Notes: generated by a model not told the origin, from the sequence alone. 64,000 bases of DNA from Acidobacteriota bacterium (GCA_020199775.1 JAIVJZ010000006.1:124001-188000); one strand, 5' to 3'. Shown: positions 43,698 through 55,192, counted from the stretch's first letter. Translations and numbers: made by a program.

Positions 43698-44952
43698 ATT
43701 CGTAACGCAGGGCTTCAATCGGGTCGAGGCGCGCGGCTTTCCACGCAGGCCAGAGACCGAAGATGAGACCGATGCCGACGCTCGCGACGAAGCCCGCCAC
43801 GGGAGCCCAGAGAGGGACGTAAGAGGGCACGACCATGCTGATCAGGAAGGTCGTCGCCCAGCCGAGCAGAAGGCCGACCAGGCCGCCGAAGCCGGTCAGC
43901 GTCATCGCCTCGATGAGAAATTGCCAGAGGATGTCCGCGCGCCGCGCGCCGATGGCCTTGCGCACGCCGATCTCGCGCGTGCGCTCCGTCACCGACACGA
44001 GCATGATGTTCATCACGCCGATGCCGCCCACCATCAGCCCGACCGAAGAGATGACCACCATCGCAATCGCCACGCCCGAAGTGATCGAGCGAAAGTTAGA
44101 GATGGCCGATTCGGCCGTCGTCACGCCGAAGTTGTTCTTCCCGCCGAAAGGCGTCTGGCGGCGCACGCGCATCATGTCCACCACCTGATCCTGCGCCGCC
44201 TCCATCTGCCCCGGTTTGGCGACGGCGAGGATGGTCACGTCGTCGGCGTTCGGCTTGAGCTTGCGCGCGACGTTGTAGGGGACGTAGATGACGTTGCTGC
44301 TGTCGTTGTTGCCGCCGCCCCCGCCGAGTTGTTCGCGCTTCTCGAACACGCCGATGACGCGAAACTTGTTGCCGCCGATGTCTATCTCCTGTTCGAGCGG
44401 CGAGCCGTAGGGGAAGAAGTTTTCCGCCACGCTCGCGCCGATAATGCAGACCTGCTGGTTCTGATCGTTCTCGAACTCGGAGAAGAAACGACCCTCGGAG
44501 ATATTTTCGATCCCGGCGCGCTCGTAATCGGGCAGCGTCCCTTCGAGGCGGACGGCGGAAGAGGTCTTGCCGTTGGCCGAGACGTTGATCTTCGAGCCGA
44601 AGAAATTGTTCGTGATGTCGAGGAAGGGCACGGAGAGTTCGACGGCCGGGAGCGCGCGCAAGGCTATCGCATCGTCGAAGGTCAACTCCTTGCGCATGCG
44701 CTCCTCGCGCGAGCGGCGGCCGACGTGGATGCCGGTCTCGAATTTCGTCAGGATGATCGAGCGCGTGCCGAACGACTCGATCTCTTTGGTGACGGCCAGA
44801 TCGATGCCGCTGATGATCGAAGCAATCGCCATCACCGTCCAGACGCCGATGATGACGCCCACCACGGTCAACACCGAGCGCAGTTTGTTCGTGCGCAGCG
44901 TCGCCAGCGCCATCTTCAGGTTTTCGTAAATATCGCTTCGCAGCAGTTTCAT
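43696..44952 (-). CDS. MacB/FtsX-type ABC transporter permease
   Basis: LRTNKLRSVLTVVGVIIGVWTVMAIASI; GGIGVMNIMLVSVTERTREIGVRKAIGARR. Confidence 0.93.
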   Translation of the reverse strand: MKLLRSDIYENLKMALATLRTNKLRSVLTVVGVIIGVWTVMAIASIISGIDLAVTKEIESFGTRSIILTKFETGIHVGRRSREERMRKELTFDDAIALRALPAVELSVPFLDITNNFFGSKINVSANGKTSSAVRLEGTLPDYERAGIENISEGRFFSEFENDQNQQVCIIGASVAENFFPYGSPLEQEIDIGGNKFRVIGVFEKREQLGGGGGNNDSSNVIYVPYNVARKLKPNADDVTILAVAKPGQMEAAQDQVVDMMRVRRQTPFGGKNNFGVTTAESAISNFRSITSGVAIAMVVISSVGLMVGGIGVMNIMLVSVTERTREIGVRKAIGARRADILWQFLIEAMTLTGFGGLVGLLLGWATTFLISMVVPSYVPLWAPVAGFVASVGIGLIFGLWPAWKAARLDPIEALRYE

Positions 44953-44965
44953 AAGAGAAGCTCTC

Positions 44966-45032
44966 AGCCATCAGCCATCAGCCGTCAGCTTACAGTTTTT
45001 AGCTGAAAGCTGACGGCTGATGGCTGATGGCT
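44966..45032. repeat. Heptad-periodic inverted repeat (GTCAGCC type), perfect 26-bp arms
   Basis: agccatcagccatcagccgtcagctt (44966-44991) and exact RC (45007-45032). Confidence 0.92.
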
Positions 45033-45034
45033 TT

Positions 45035-46315
<1,281 letters not shown>

Positions 46316-46400
46316 GGGTGGCGATGCCCGTCGCCGTCCCTCCCTGAGTGTCTGTTATGCGGTGGATTATGGGGCGCGTGGCGGCGGCGGTCAAACGCGA

Positions 46401-46456
46401 AAAAGTCGGAAGGGGAAGGCGAGAGTTAAAACACGCGCCTTCCCCTTCCGACTTTT
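46401..46456. terminator. Terminator-like hairpin
   Basis: AAAAGTCGGAAGGGGAAGGCG / CGCCTTCCCCTTCCGACTTTT perfect 21 bp. Confidence 0.65.
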
Positions 46457-46474
46457 ACAGCGTTGACCTTCGGC

Positions 46475-46770
46475 TTACCTGATCTTCTCGTCCTTGTCGA
46501 TGTTGCCGTCGCGGATTGAGATGACGCGGTGGGCGCGGGCGGCGATGTCCGGTTCGTGCGTGACGACGATGATCGTGTTGCCCTCGGCGTGCAGTTTCTC
46601 GAAGAGGTTCATGATCTCGATGCTGGTTTTGGAATCGAGCGCGCCCGTCGGCTCGTCGGCCAAGAGGAGCGAGGGGTGGTTGACGAGGGCGCGGGCGATG
46701 GCGACGCGCTGGCGTTGGCCGCCGGAGAGTTCGTTGGGGCGGTGCGTCATGCGGTCGCCGAGTTCGACGC
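46475..46770 (-). pseudogene. Truncated MacB-type ABC ATPase (C-terminal part only, left copy)
   Basis: [47 protein letters not shown]...; no Walker A or Q-loop. Confidence 0.85.
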
Positions 46771-46947
46771 TTACGCCGCAGTTACCCTTTACAAGTAATT
46801 TTACAGCAGTCTTACAAATGAACGTTGACACGCAAATGCGATGAGCATATAAGGTATCTGTCGCAAAAATCATGATGACGAAATACCTCATGATTCTGTC
46901 CGAAACTCACATCCGCTAATTATTCAAATTAGGCAAGGAATTAACTT

Positions 46948-47904
46948 ATGAACAAAAAAGCTGTTGCAGTGACTTTAGTTGTATTTGCGATGCTGGTCAG
47001 CATCTCGGCTGCTCTTGTTCGAGGGAGTAATACCGTGCATATCACTTTCAACGTCAAAGACGTTCCAAATGATGGACTTGAAATTGTTAGTCCTACTCAT
47101 TCAGAGTTTTCCAACATGAAGTCTGAACTTCTTAAAAAGAAGCAGAATGTTTTTAGTGAGGATACTACTCCTGCGGCTGTATTTATCAAAAACAAGAGTA
47201 AGAAGGATGTTGTAGCCTACATCCTAAAGTGGGAGGTGACTAGGTCTGATGGGCGAGTTGAAACAATTGTAAATAGTTATTCACGTCCAGACATCTTGAT
47301 GGGTAAGAAAACCTATAAAGATGAGAATTTACGTGCTTCCCTTGTATTACGTTCTAATAAGGCTCGATTCTTTTCTCTATCTGAATCTAGCGCACAAGGC
47401 TTTGAGATAGGGTTAGGGACCGAAGCGAATAACGATAGTGCTGCTAGCGTCGGTCAAGCAGTAGGAATAGGCACATCAGCAGATATTAAGAGTGACGATC
47501 TAGCTGAGGTAAGAAGTATAACCGTTTCTATCGATGGTGCTTTTTTCGATGATGGGATATTTGTTGGTGAGAACAATACGAGATACTTCGAGCGCACTAA
47601 GGCTGAGATAAACGCCAAATTTGACATGCTACAAGACATCAAAAATAGATTGAAGAGTGGTGACAAGCCTAGTGATGTCATGAAGCATTTAGAAGATGTG
47701 AGTTCAGCACTCAGAGCACCTGAATCTCTGATAGGGCCTGATGAACCAGTTGATGTGTACAACTTTTTCAGAAAGATGTACCACAACGAAGTTCTTCAGA
47801 GGCGGGCAATAGTTGGAAGTGATGAGCTTTTGTTAAACCGTGTACTTCTATCCACTCTTGACGCATGGCCCATCCTTCGCAAATCCGATAGTACTAAGGA
47901 TTAA
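46948..47904 (+). CDS. Hypothetical secreted protein (low-GC island gene 1)
   Basis: Signal-peptide N-terminus; AT-rich codon usage; no family recognised. Confidence 0.75.
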   Translation: MNKKAVAVTLVVFAMLVSISAALVRGSNTVHITFNVKDVPNDGLEIVSPTHSEFSNMKSELLKKKQNVFSEDTTPAAVFIKNKSKKDVVAYILKWEVTRSDGRVETIVNSYSRPDILMGKKTYKDENLRASLVLRSNKARFFSLSESSAQGFEIGLGTEANNDSAASVGQAVGIGTSADIKSDDLAEVRSITVSIDGAFFDDGIFVGENNTRYFERTKAEINAKFDMLQDIKNRLKSGDKPSDVMKHLEDVSSALRAPESLIGPDEPVDVYNFFRKMYHNEVLQRRAIVGSDELLLNRVLLSTLDAWPILRKSDSTKD

Positions 47905-47909
47905 TCGAA

Positions 47910-48449
47910 ATGAATAAGACTCAAGCAAAAGAGCATCTTGAAGTTCTAACCAATTTAGCGGTGTTACTGGCAGCAGTCTCTATTCTAGCAGTTCTAACTT
48001 TGAACTACTTCGGCGGTCGAAAGCCAGTACCCCAGATCGTTGAGGGGCTACAGAAGGGTCAACAATTTCCAGCAATTCCGGGTGTTGACTACAGGGGATC
48101 GGCCTCAACGTTGCTGGTAGCCATGAGCACAGAATGTGGTTACTGTACCCAAAGCATTCCCTTTTACAATCAACTTGCCGACATGAAAAATACCGGCAAA
48201 ATCTCGTTGCGTACCGTGGCTTTATTTCCGAATTTGGATGATGAAGTTCAACAGTACACCCGACAGCATCAGTTGAAAACTGATCACAAAAGTTCTGTTG
48301 ATTTTGGGCAACTTAAATTAGCAGGAACGCCGACAATGATACTAGTTGATCAAAATGGTCGAGTTATTAACTTTTGGGTGGGCGCGCTTAAACCTGATGC
48401 TCAACGGCAGTTTCTCAACTCGCTCGAGACTCAATACTCAGCTTCGTGA
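47910..48449 (+). CDS. Membrane-anchored thioredoxin-like/redoxin protein (island gene 2)
   Basis: N-terminal TM; STECGYCTQSIPFYNQL (CxxC); LAGTPTMILVDQNGRVINFWVG (cis-Pro region). Confidence 0.82.
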   Translation: MNKTQAKEHLEVLTNLAVLLAAVSILAVLTLNYFGGRKPVPQIVEGLQKGQQFPAIPGVDYRGSASTLLVAMSTECGYCTQSIPFYNQLADMKNTGKISLRTVALFPNLDDEVQQYTRQHQLKTDHKSSVDFGQLKLAGTPTMILVDQNGRVINFWVGALKPDAQRQFLNSLETQYSAS

Positions 48450-48536
48450 CATCTCAAGCGTAGAATTACGACTCATACAAGTGCTGATTGCTCTAGTCAC
48501 TCCAACAGAACCTAGCTAGATAAGGAGGATACTACC

Positions 48537-49664
48537 GTGCCTACCCCACCAGCCAAACATGTCTCACTTATCAGCCTAAAAGTAATAAGGAATGTAGTGT
48601 TGTTGTTAGCAATGACACCGGCTTTTCTACTTCTTGATGTACAAAGCGCATTTGCTTCTATCAGCCTTGTTTTCTATGGTGGAGATTGCTATTCGTCGTC
48701 TTGGGATGGGTATGCATCCTGTGATGTGTTGGCCTATTGCTGGCCTGAAGACAGTATGATTACTGCATATGCCTGGTCAAATTTGAGGTGTGACAATGGA
48801 GTGTCAGTTGACAACACCGCTAAGTCAGTCGGCGTTTATGGTGGTCAGGGAGTAAGCGCGGAGGCCAAAGCAATAACAACTTACTTCGTAACGAGAGGGT
48901 ATTCTTGGAAAACAAAAAATTGTAATTTAAATGCTTGGGGTGATACAAAAGATTACGGGCAAGCTGCGTGTTATGACATCTGGGACGGCGGTGGCGGAGA
49001 AAAGTGGTGCGACCCGTATTGCTCCGGCGGTGCGCGCCACCAGCAGCGCGATGACCAGCCGCAGTTTGTCGCGGCGGCATTCGCTCCCAGTGCCATGTTC
49101 AATGTTGATGCCTGCTGCACTAACACGCCGATTCTCATCGACGTGCGCGGCGATGGCTTTGCACTGACAAACACGGCGGATGGCGTCCTCTTCGACTTCA
49201 ACGGCGATGGCGTGCGAGGTCGCATCTCCTGGACGGCTGCCAACTCCGATGATGCCTGGCTGGTCTTGGACAGAAACGGCAACGCAACGATTGATACAGG
49301 GATGGAGTTGTTCGGCAATGCCACGCCGCAAGCAGTCTCCGGCAGACGCAACGGCTTCCTCGCGCTCGCCGAGTATGACCGGGCGGCCAACGGAGGGAAC
49401 GACGACGGGATGATCAACCGCCGCGACGAGATTTATGCTTCGCTGCGACTGTGGCAGGACACGAATCACGACGGGCTGTCACAGCCGGCAGAACTCTCCA
49501 CCGTGCCCGCGCTCGGAGTTACCAGTATCGAACTTGGTTATAGAGAATCAAGACAACACGACAAATACGGCAACGAGTTTCGGTATCGGGCGAAAGTGTA
49601 TGGGGCAGAAGGCGTTCGGCTCGGACGTTGGGCTTATGATGTATTGCTCGTCACCGAGCAATAA
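48537..49664 (+). CDS. Secreted Cys-rich protein with C-terminal Ca-binding-like (DxNxDG) module (island gene 3)
   Basis: FDFNGDGVRGR, LDRNGNATIDTGMELFG, WQDTNHDGLSQPAEL; composition changes from AT-rich to GC-rich near 49000. Confidence 0.72.
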   Translation: MPTPPAKHVSLISLKVIRNVVLLLAMTPAFLLLDVQSAFASISLVFYGGDCYSSSWDGYASCDVLAYCWPEDSMITAYAWSNLRCDNGVSVDNTAKSVGVYGGQGVSAEAKAITTYFVTRGYSWKTKNCNLNAWGDTKDYGQAACYDIWDGGGGEKWCDPYCSGGARHQQRDDQPQFVAAAFAPSAMFNVDACCTNTPILIDVRGDGFALTNTADGVLFDFNGDGVRGRISWTAANSDDAWLVLDRNGNATIDTGMELFGNATPQAVSGRRNGFLALAEYDRAANGGNDDGMINRRDEIYASLRLWQDTNHDGLSQPAELSTVPALGVTSIELGYRESRQHDKYGNEFRYRAKVYGAEGVRLGRWAYDVLLVTEQ

Positions 49665-49689
49665 ACAATAATTCCGAAGAGACAAAACG

Positions 49690-49729
49690 AGACTGCCTGT
49701 TACTCTTCAATGAGAGTAACAGGCAGTCT
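49690..49729. terminator. Terminator-like hairpin at end of island
   Basis: AGACTGCCTGTTACTCT / AGAGTAACAGGCAGTCT perfect 17 bp. Confidence 0.75.
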
Positions 49730-49786
49730 TGTTTCAAATGGAAACTTGGGCGCATGTTAGTTCGCTCGACGCGCCTAACCTGTATG

Positions 49787-50406
49787 CTATTTGATTCGTT
49801 CGTCCCGGTCGATTCGGCCGTCGCGGATTGAGATGACGCGGTGGGCGCGGGCGGCGATGTCCGGCTCATGCGTGACGACGATAATGGTGTTGCCCTCGGC
49901 GTGCAGTTTCTCGAAGAGGTTCATGATCTCGATGCTCGTCTTGGAGTCGAGCGCGCCGGTCGGCTCGTCGGCCAAGAGGAGCGAGGGGTGGTTGACGAGG
50001 GCGCGGGCGATGGCGACGCGCTGGCGTTGGCCGCCGGAGAGTTCGTTGGGGCGGTGCGTCATGCGGTCGCCGAGTTCGACGGCGCGAGTTCGTCGTCGTC
50101 CATGTCGGAGACGAGTTTCGAATTGATCCAGTAGCGACCCTGCGAGGGCGTGTCGAGACAGCCGATGAGATTCATCAGCGTCGACTTGCCGCTGCCGGAA
50201 GGGCCGATGATGGCGACGTATTCGCCGCGCTGCACGTCGAACGAGACGCCGCGCAGCGCGTGCAACTCTTCCGAGCCCATCTGGTAAGTCTTCCAGATGT
50301 CGCGCATCGAGATGAGCGCGGCGGGCACGGCGTCGTGCGCGAGCAGGTCGCCGTGTTCGAGACGTTGTTCGATGGGCGCGTCCGCCAAAGTTCCTGCGTT
50401 GCTCAT
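49787..50406 (-). pseudogene. MacB-type ABC ATPase with internal deletion and frameshift (right copy)
   Basis: N-part 50059..50406 has Walker [10 protein letters not shown] and stops ...[14 protein letters not shown]-part 49787..50062 resumes in another frame at [19 protein letters not shown]-loop region absent. Confidence 0.85.
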
Positions 50407-50435
50407 AACTTATTCCCGGTCTACTCGCCCACGGC

Positions 50436-52007
50436 TTACTTGCTCTCGCCCGACTTGCCCTCGCCCTCGCCGGGCTTGCGCGTCTGTTTCTTGGCCGTCG
50501 CGTTCTCCTTCAAAGTGCGGAGCACGCGGCTCGGCCCGGTGATGACTTCCAAGCCCTCTTTCAGGCCGCTCACGATCTCGATGTCGGACTCGCCCGTGAT
50601 GCCTGTTTCGACTTGCAGGAACTTCACCTTGTTGCCTTCGAGCACGTAGACGCCTTTGATCTCTTTCGCCTTCTCGCCTTGCGCGGTGGGCGCGGGCGTC
50701 GTCGCCGCCGCCGGGCTGCCGCTACCGGCGGGCGTCGGCGCGGGTTTCTCGATCACGGCTTGGAGGGGCACGGCGAGCACGTTCTGTTTCGTCTTCGTCG
50801 TGATGTTGGCCGTGGCGGTCATGCCGGGGCGCAGTGCGTTGCGCACGTCGTCGGGCATGTTACGCAGTTCGACGATGACTTTGAACTCTTTCGCCTCCTG
50901 CACGTTGACGCGGTTCTGGAGGCCGCCGCCCTGCGTGTCGGACTTGCCGACGGCGAGCGGGTTCTTCTGCGTGACGACGCCCTCGACCTCTTTTTCTCCG
51001 AGCGCGTCGATCTTCACCTTCGCCATTTGACCGACCTCGACGTTCCCGATCTCCGTCTCATCGACGTTGACTTCGACGTTGATCGTGGACATGTCGGCGA
51101 TGGTCATCAAAGGCGTTGAAGTCAGGTTGGCGAGCGCGAATTGACCTTGACGTGCGGGGATGTCGGCGACGACGCCGGTGAGGGGCGACAGTTGCGTGGC
51201 CTTCGAGCGTTGGCTCGACTGGCCGCGCAGGATGGCCTGCTGCTGGTTGACGCGCGCCTCGCTCGAAGCGACGCCCGTGCGCGCGCGCTGCACGCCGATC
51301 TGCGCGTCGCGCACGGCCACCTTCTGCTGGTTGACGCGCGCCCTCGATTCTTCCACTGAGATGCGCTGCTGTTGCAGTTGCGCCTGCGCGGTGCGCAGGG
51401 CGACCTGAGCCTGTTCCAGACGGTCGCGCGCCGCGTCGTACTCGGCGCGCGAGGCGACGCCCGCCTCGACGAGTTCCGTCTGCCGCCGCAGTTCGCGTTG
51501 CGCGGTGTTGAGATCAACCTGCGCGCGGTCAACGCTCGTCTGCGAGGTGACGACCCCCTGCCGCGCCTGCGACAGACCGGCCTCGGCCACCGTCAATCCC
51601 TGCTGCGCCTGCGAGACATTGTTCTCGGCGGCGGTGACGGACGAGCGCGCGTTCTGCACGTCGCTGATGGCGACCTGAACGCCTGCGGTCTGCGCCTCCT
51701 GCGAAGACTGCAACTGCGTCGGGTCGAGCCGCACGAGCGGCTGGCCGAGCGTCACGGCGTCGCCGGGGTTGACGAAAATCTCTTCGATGCGCCCGTTGAC
51801 CTCGCTCGTCAGGTTGATGAACTTGACGGGGCGCACTTCGCCCGAAGCCGTCACGGTCGAGCGCAGTTCGGGGCGCACCTGCACTTTCACGACCGTCACT
51901 TCCGGTTCGTCTTTGCGTCCGGCGGCGATGCTGATGATCACGACGAGGGCGAGGGCGGCCACGACCGCCACCACGATAATGATTTTCTTCTTACGGCTCA
52001 GAGCCAT
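50436..52007 (-). CDS. Efflux transporter periplasmic adaptor subunit (HlyD/MacA-like)
   Basis: [34 protein letters not shown]; coiled-coil hairpin; [11 protein letters not shown]. Confidence 0.92.
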   Translation of the reverse strand: MALSRKKKIIIVVAVVAALALVVIISIAAGRKDEPEVTVVKVQVRPELRSTVTASGEVRPVKFINLTSEVNGRIEEIFVNPGDAVTLGQPLVRLDPTQLQSSQEAQTAGVQVAISDVQNARSSVTAAENNVSQAQQGLTVAEAGLSQARQGVVTSQTSVDRAQVDLNTAQRELRRQTELVEAGVASRAEYDAARDRLEQAQVALRTAQAQLQQQRISVEESRARVNQQKVAVRDAQIGVQRARTGVASSEARVNQQQAILRGQSSQRSKATQLSPLTGVVADIPARQGQFALANLTSTPLMTIADMSTINVEVNVDETEIGNVEVGQMAKVKIDALGEKEVEGVVTQKNPLAVGKSDTQGGGLQNRVNVQEAKEFKVIVELRNMPDDVRNALRPGMTATANITTKTKQNVLAVPLQAVIEKPAPTPAGSGSPAAATTPAPTAQGEKAKEIKGVYVLEGNKVKFLQVETGITGESDIEIVSGLKEGLEVITGPSRVLRTLKENATAKKQTRKPGEGEGKSGESK

Positions 52008-52220
52008 ACGTCTTCAACTTCCTTTAGCTTAGGGGATCAGGCGTTCAGTCGGGGCGACAGACCAATCACGCGGCCAGGCGAAATCGCTGCTGTAACTATA
52101 ACGCCTGAACCGACAAACCTTTTACGTCTCGTTTGCAAAAACAGTTTCATAATCTCGGATTTGGTAGTCGTCGAGCGTCAATAACCGTAAATCGTTCAAG
52201 AGCCTTGAATCGTCGAGAGC

Positions 52221-52302
52221 CGTAACGTGAATCGTGAATCGTAAATAGATTAAACTCCGCCTTGGTTTTTCTATTCACGATTCACGATTCACGGATTTAC
52301 GG
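52221..52302. repeat. Heptad-periodic inverted repeat (CGTGAAT type)
   Basis: cgtaacgtgaatcgtgaatcgtaaatag ... ctattcacgattcacgattcacggatttacgg. Confidence 0.85.
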
Positions 52303-52381
52303 CCGTTGACGATTTACTAGCTTTTCCGTTTCGCGTTACAATCCGTCCGTATATTAGTTGCGACCGGGGCGGCGGAAGACC

Positions 52382-53062
52382 ATGATCACTTGCGAGCGAT
52401 GCCAGACGGAAAATGTGGACGGCGCGCAATACTGCGACGAGTGCGGGCTGCCGCTTGTGATCGGCGCCGGCGGGTCGGCGCGCGCTGAAAGCCGGACGCC
52501 GATCCTGCAAATGCTCAATAAACCCGTGACGCTCGCGGGCGACTCTTCCGGTGCGGCGGCGTCTTCCGAAATGATCTCGCCCGACGCGCCGACGAAAAAC
52601 GACGGGAGCGGCGGCGATGTTTCCTCCGTCGTCATCTCGGAAGCGGCCTCGGCCGTCAGGGCTTCGGCCGCGGCGCGTGCGACGCCCGTGACCGCGCCGC
52701 GCGGCGCAACGGGCGACGGCGCACACGCCGCGCACGCCGTGCTCGTCATCAATCGCGGGCGTTCGGCGGGCAAAGAGTTTCCCGTCCACGAGGACGAAGC
52801 CTACATCGGGCGTTGGGACGCGGACAGCGGCATCTTCCCCGACGTAGACCTCGACTCCGACGACCCGGAAGCGAAAGTCTCGCGCCGCCACGCGCGCGTC
52901 ACGCGACGCGGCGGGCAGTATTACATCGAAGATTTGGGTTCGACCAACGGCACTTTTATCAATCGCGGCCGACGCCTGCTCCCCGGCGACCGCCAACCCT
53001 TGAACGATGGCGACGAGATCATCATCGGCAAGACGTTTTTACGGTTTCATGTGACGAAGTAG
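52382..53062 (+). CDS. Zinc-ribbon FHA domain protein
   Basis: CERCQTENVDGAQYCDECG; SRRHARVTRRGGQYYIEDLGSTNGTFINRGRRL. Confidence 0.9.
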   Translation: MITCERCQTENVDGAQYCDECGLPLVIGAGGSARAESRTPILQMLNKPVTLAGDSSGAAASSEMISPDAPTKNDGSGGDVSSVVISEAASAVRASAAARATPVTAPRGATGDGAHAAHAVLVINRGRSAGKEFPVHEDEAYIGRWDADSGIFPDVDLDSDDPEAKVSRRHARVTRRGGQYYIEDLGSTNGTFINRGRRLLPGDRQPLNDGDEIIIGKTFLRFHVTK

Positions 53063-53154
53063 CAGTCAGCCATCGGCAGTCAGCCGGAACAAAACCGGCT
53101 GTTAACTTATCTGGCTGCCGACCTGTCCCGCTGATTGCTGATAGCTGATAGCTT
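53061..53154. repeat. Heptad-periodic repeat (AGCAGTC/ATAGCTG type), imperfect palindrome
   Basis: agcagtc agccatc ggcagtc agccgga ... ggctgcc gacctgt cccgctg attgctg atagctg atagctt. Confidence 0.65.
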
Positions 53155-53162
53155 TTATTGTG

Positions 53163-55088
53163 ATGTCCTCCTGTCCAAAATGCGGGGCGGAAGTTACGCC
53201 CTCGGATCGTTTTTGCGGCGACTGTGGAACACCGCTCGCGGCGGGGACGGGTGCGCCCGCCGACGGCGCGGCGTCGTCGGCGGACGCGGCGGTTGCCTTC
53301 GCGCTCGGCGCGGCTTCCACGCCCGCGTTCGAGCCGGTGATTGAATCCACGTTTGAAAAAGAGCCGGGTGAGGAAAGCGAGCGCGCCGCGTCCGCACCGC
53401 TCGAAGGCGTGCGGGCGGAGGGAGAGTCTGCGTCGCCCGTGTCGGCTTCGCGTGGAGAAGCTGTCGAGTCGTCAAAGGTCGAACCGGCGGGCGAGGCAGG
53501 AGCGCGCGGAGAAGGCGCGGACGCGGCGAAAGATGTCGCGGAAGCGGGCGGCGCGGAGGCTGCGCCGGAGGCTGCGAGCGAACGTGTGAGCGAGGCCGCG
53601 CGTCAGGCGGGCGCGGCGGCGGTAGAGACGCCTTTCGAGAGCAAACACGTGACGGGCGGCGAGCAAGGCCACAGCAGGACGAACGCCGTGGGCGGCACGT
53701 CGCGTTCCGGCTCGACGGGGCGTTTGCGTCATCAGGCCAAGCAACTCGACCCCGGCACGCTCCTCTATTCGCGTTACGAGATCGTGCGGCGCATCGGCGG
53801 CGGCGGCATGGGCGCCGTCTATCTCGCGCGCGACCGCAACCTCGGCGACCAGCCGCGCGCCGTCAAGGAGATGATCCAGTCGAACATCGACGAGTCGCAG
53901 CACGAGAAAGCCATCAACGATTTCAAGCGCGAGTCGATGCTCCTCGCCTCGCTCGAACACTCCTCGATCCCGACCATCTACGATTATTTCTACGACGAGG
54001 ATGCCGGACGCTTCTACCTCGTCATGAAATACATCTCCGGCGGCGACTTTCTCGCGCGCCTGCGCAACGCCCCCGGCGGCCGCATCGACGAGAAGACCGT
54101 CACCGACTGGGCGTGCCAGGTGGCGGACGTGCTCGAATATCTGCACCGCCGCAACCCGCCGATCATCTATCGCGATCTCAAACCCGCCAACCTGATGATC
54201 GACGGCAACTCCGGCCGCGTCATGCTCATCGACTTCGGCATCGCGCGCTGGGTGACGACGCACGAGAAGGGCGTCACGGCCGTCGGCACCATGGGCTACG
54301 CGCCGCCCGAACTCTTCAGCGGCAAGGTCGAACCGCGCTCCGACATCTATTCTCTGGGCGCGACGATGTTTCACCTCCTGACGGGCACCGACCCGCAGGA
54401 CAACCCGCTGCTCATCTTCGACTTCAACAAGAACCCGCGCCCGCGCCAACTCGCCCCCTCGCTCTCGAACGAGATGGAGGCCATCCTCATCCGCGCCGTC
54501 GGCTACAAGCCCGAAGAGCGTTTCCGCTCGGCGGCCGAGTTGCGCGACGTGCTCTCGGCGCATCTGGAAAAACTGCGCGCCGGGGCCGTCACCTACGGCG
54601 CGGCGCAGAATGATCGCGGCGGCATGAAGACGATGCAGGTCGAGATGGTCTACTGCGGTTTCTGCGGCGGCCGCATCGCCTACGACGACGTGTTCTGCGC
54701 TCACTGCGGCCAACGCCAGCCGCTCGCCGTCGCGAGCGCGGCCTTGAGGACGGCGCGCGCCACGGCCAAACTCGTCGTCATGGGAACAACGGAACTCGAT
54801 TCGTCGTTCCAGTTGCACAAGGAGTCGAGCCACATCGGCAGGAGCGACCCGCATTCGCAGATTTTCCCGGAGGTTGATTTATCGAAGTTCGACCCGCAGA
54901 CCAAAATCTCGCGCCGCCACGCGCGCATCTTCCGCAAAGGCGACGTGTACCTCGTCGAAGACCTCGGCTCGGTCAACGGGACGGTCTTGAACGATTCCCT
55001 GCGTCTCGCGCCGCACCAGCCGCGCGCCTTGGAGAGCGGCGATAAATTGCGTCTCGGCGAAACTACGCTCCACTTTTTGATAGGATAG
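53163..55088 (+). CDS. Serine/threonine protein kinase with N-terminal and internal zinc ribbons and C-terminal FHA domain
   Basis: CPKCGAEVTPSDRFCGDCG; YEIVRRIGGGGMGAVYLARD; IIYRDLKPANLMI; IDFGIAR; SRRHARIFRKGDVYLVEDLGSVNGT. Confidence 0.94.
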   Translation: MSSCPKCGAEVTPSDRFCGDCGTPLAAGTGAPADGAASSADAAVAFALGAASTPAFEPVIESTFEKEPGEESERAASAPLEGVRAEGESASPVSASRGEAVESSKVEPAGEAGARGEGADAAKDVAEAGGAEAAPEAASERVSEAARQAGAAAVETPFESKHVTGGEQGHSRTNAVGGTSRSGSTGRLRHQAKQLDPGTLLYSRYEIVRRIGGGGMGAVYLARDRNLGDQPRAVKEMIQSNIDESQHEKAINDFKRESMLLASLEHSSIPTIYDYFYDEDAGRFYLVMKYISGGDFLARLRNAPGGRIDEKTVTDWACQVADVLEYLHRRNPPIIYRDLKPANLMIDGNSGRVMLIDFGIARWVTTHEKGVTAVGTMGYAPPELFSGKVEPRSDIYSLGATMFHLLTGTDPQDNPLLIFDFNKNPRPRQLAPSLSNEMEAILIRAVGYKPEERFRSAAELRDVLSAHLEKLRAGAVTYGAAQNDRGGMKTMQVEMVYCGFCGGRIAYDDVFCAHCGQRQPLAVASAALRTARATAKLVVMGTTELDSSFQLHKESSHIGRSDPHSQIFPEVDLSKFDPQTKISRRHARIFRKGDVYLVEDLGSVNGTVLNDSLRLAPHQPRALESGDKLRLGETTLHFLIG

Positions 55089-55091
55089 CGT

Positions 55092-55188
55092 TTAGCCGTC
55101 CGTCGTCAGCCGTCGGCTAAAACTTAAAACCGGTTGCCGACCTGTCCGCTGAACGCCGACGACTAATTCTGCCGATAGCTGATAGCTT
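55092..55188. repeat. Degenerate heptad-periodic element (ATAGCTG type)
   Basis: cgctgaa cgccgac gactaat tctgccg atagctg atagctt; weak palindrome. Confidence 0.45.
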
Positions 55189-55192
55189 AATT

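Noticed and set aside
46475-49790. Insertion sequence or prophage
   Set aside because: No transposase, integrase or phage gene and no terminal inverted repeats could be recognised at the island borders
50059-50406. Split but functional ABC ATPase made by ATGA-coupled ORFs
   Set aside because: The ATGA overlap at 50059-50062 is a by-product of the frameshift; the Q-loop segment is missing, so a functional two-part ATPase is unlikely
53472-54854. 460-aa minus-strand ORF opposite the kinase gene
   Set aside because: Antisense shadow ORF
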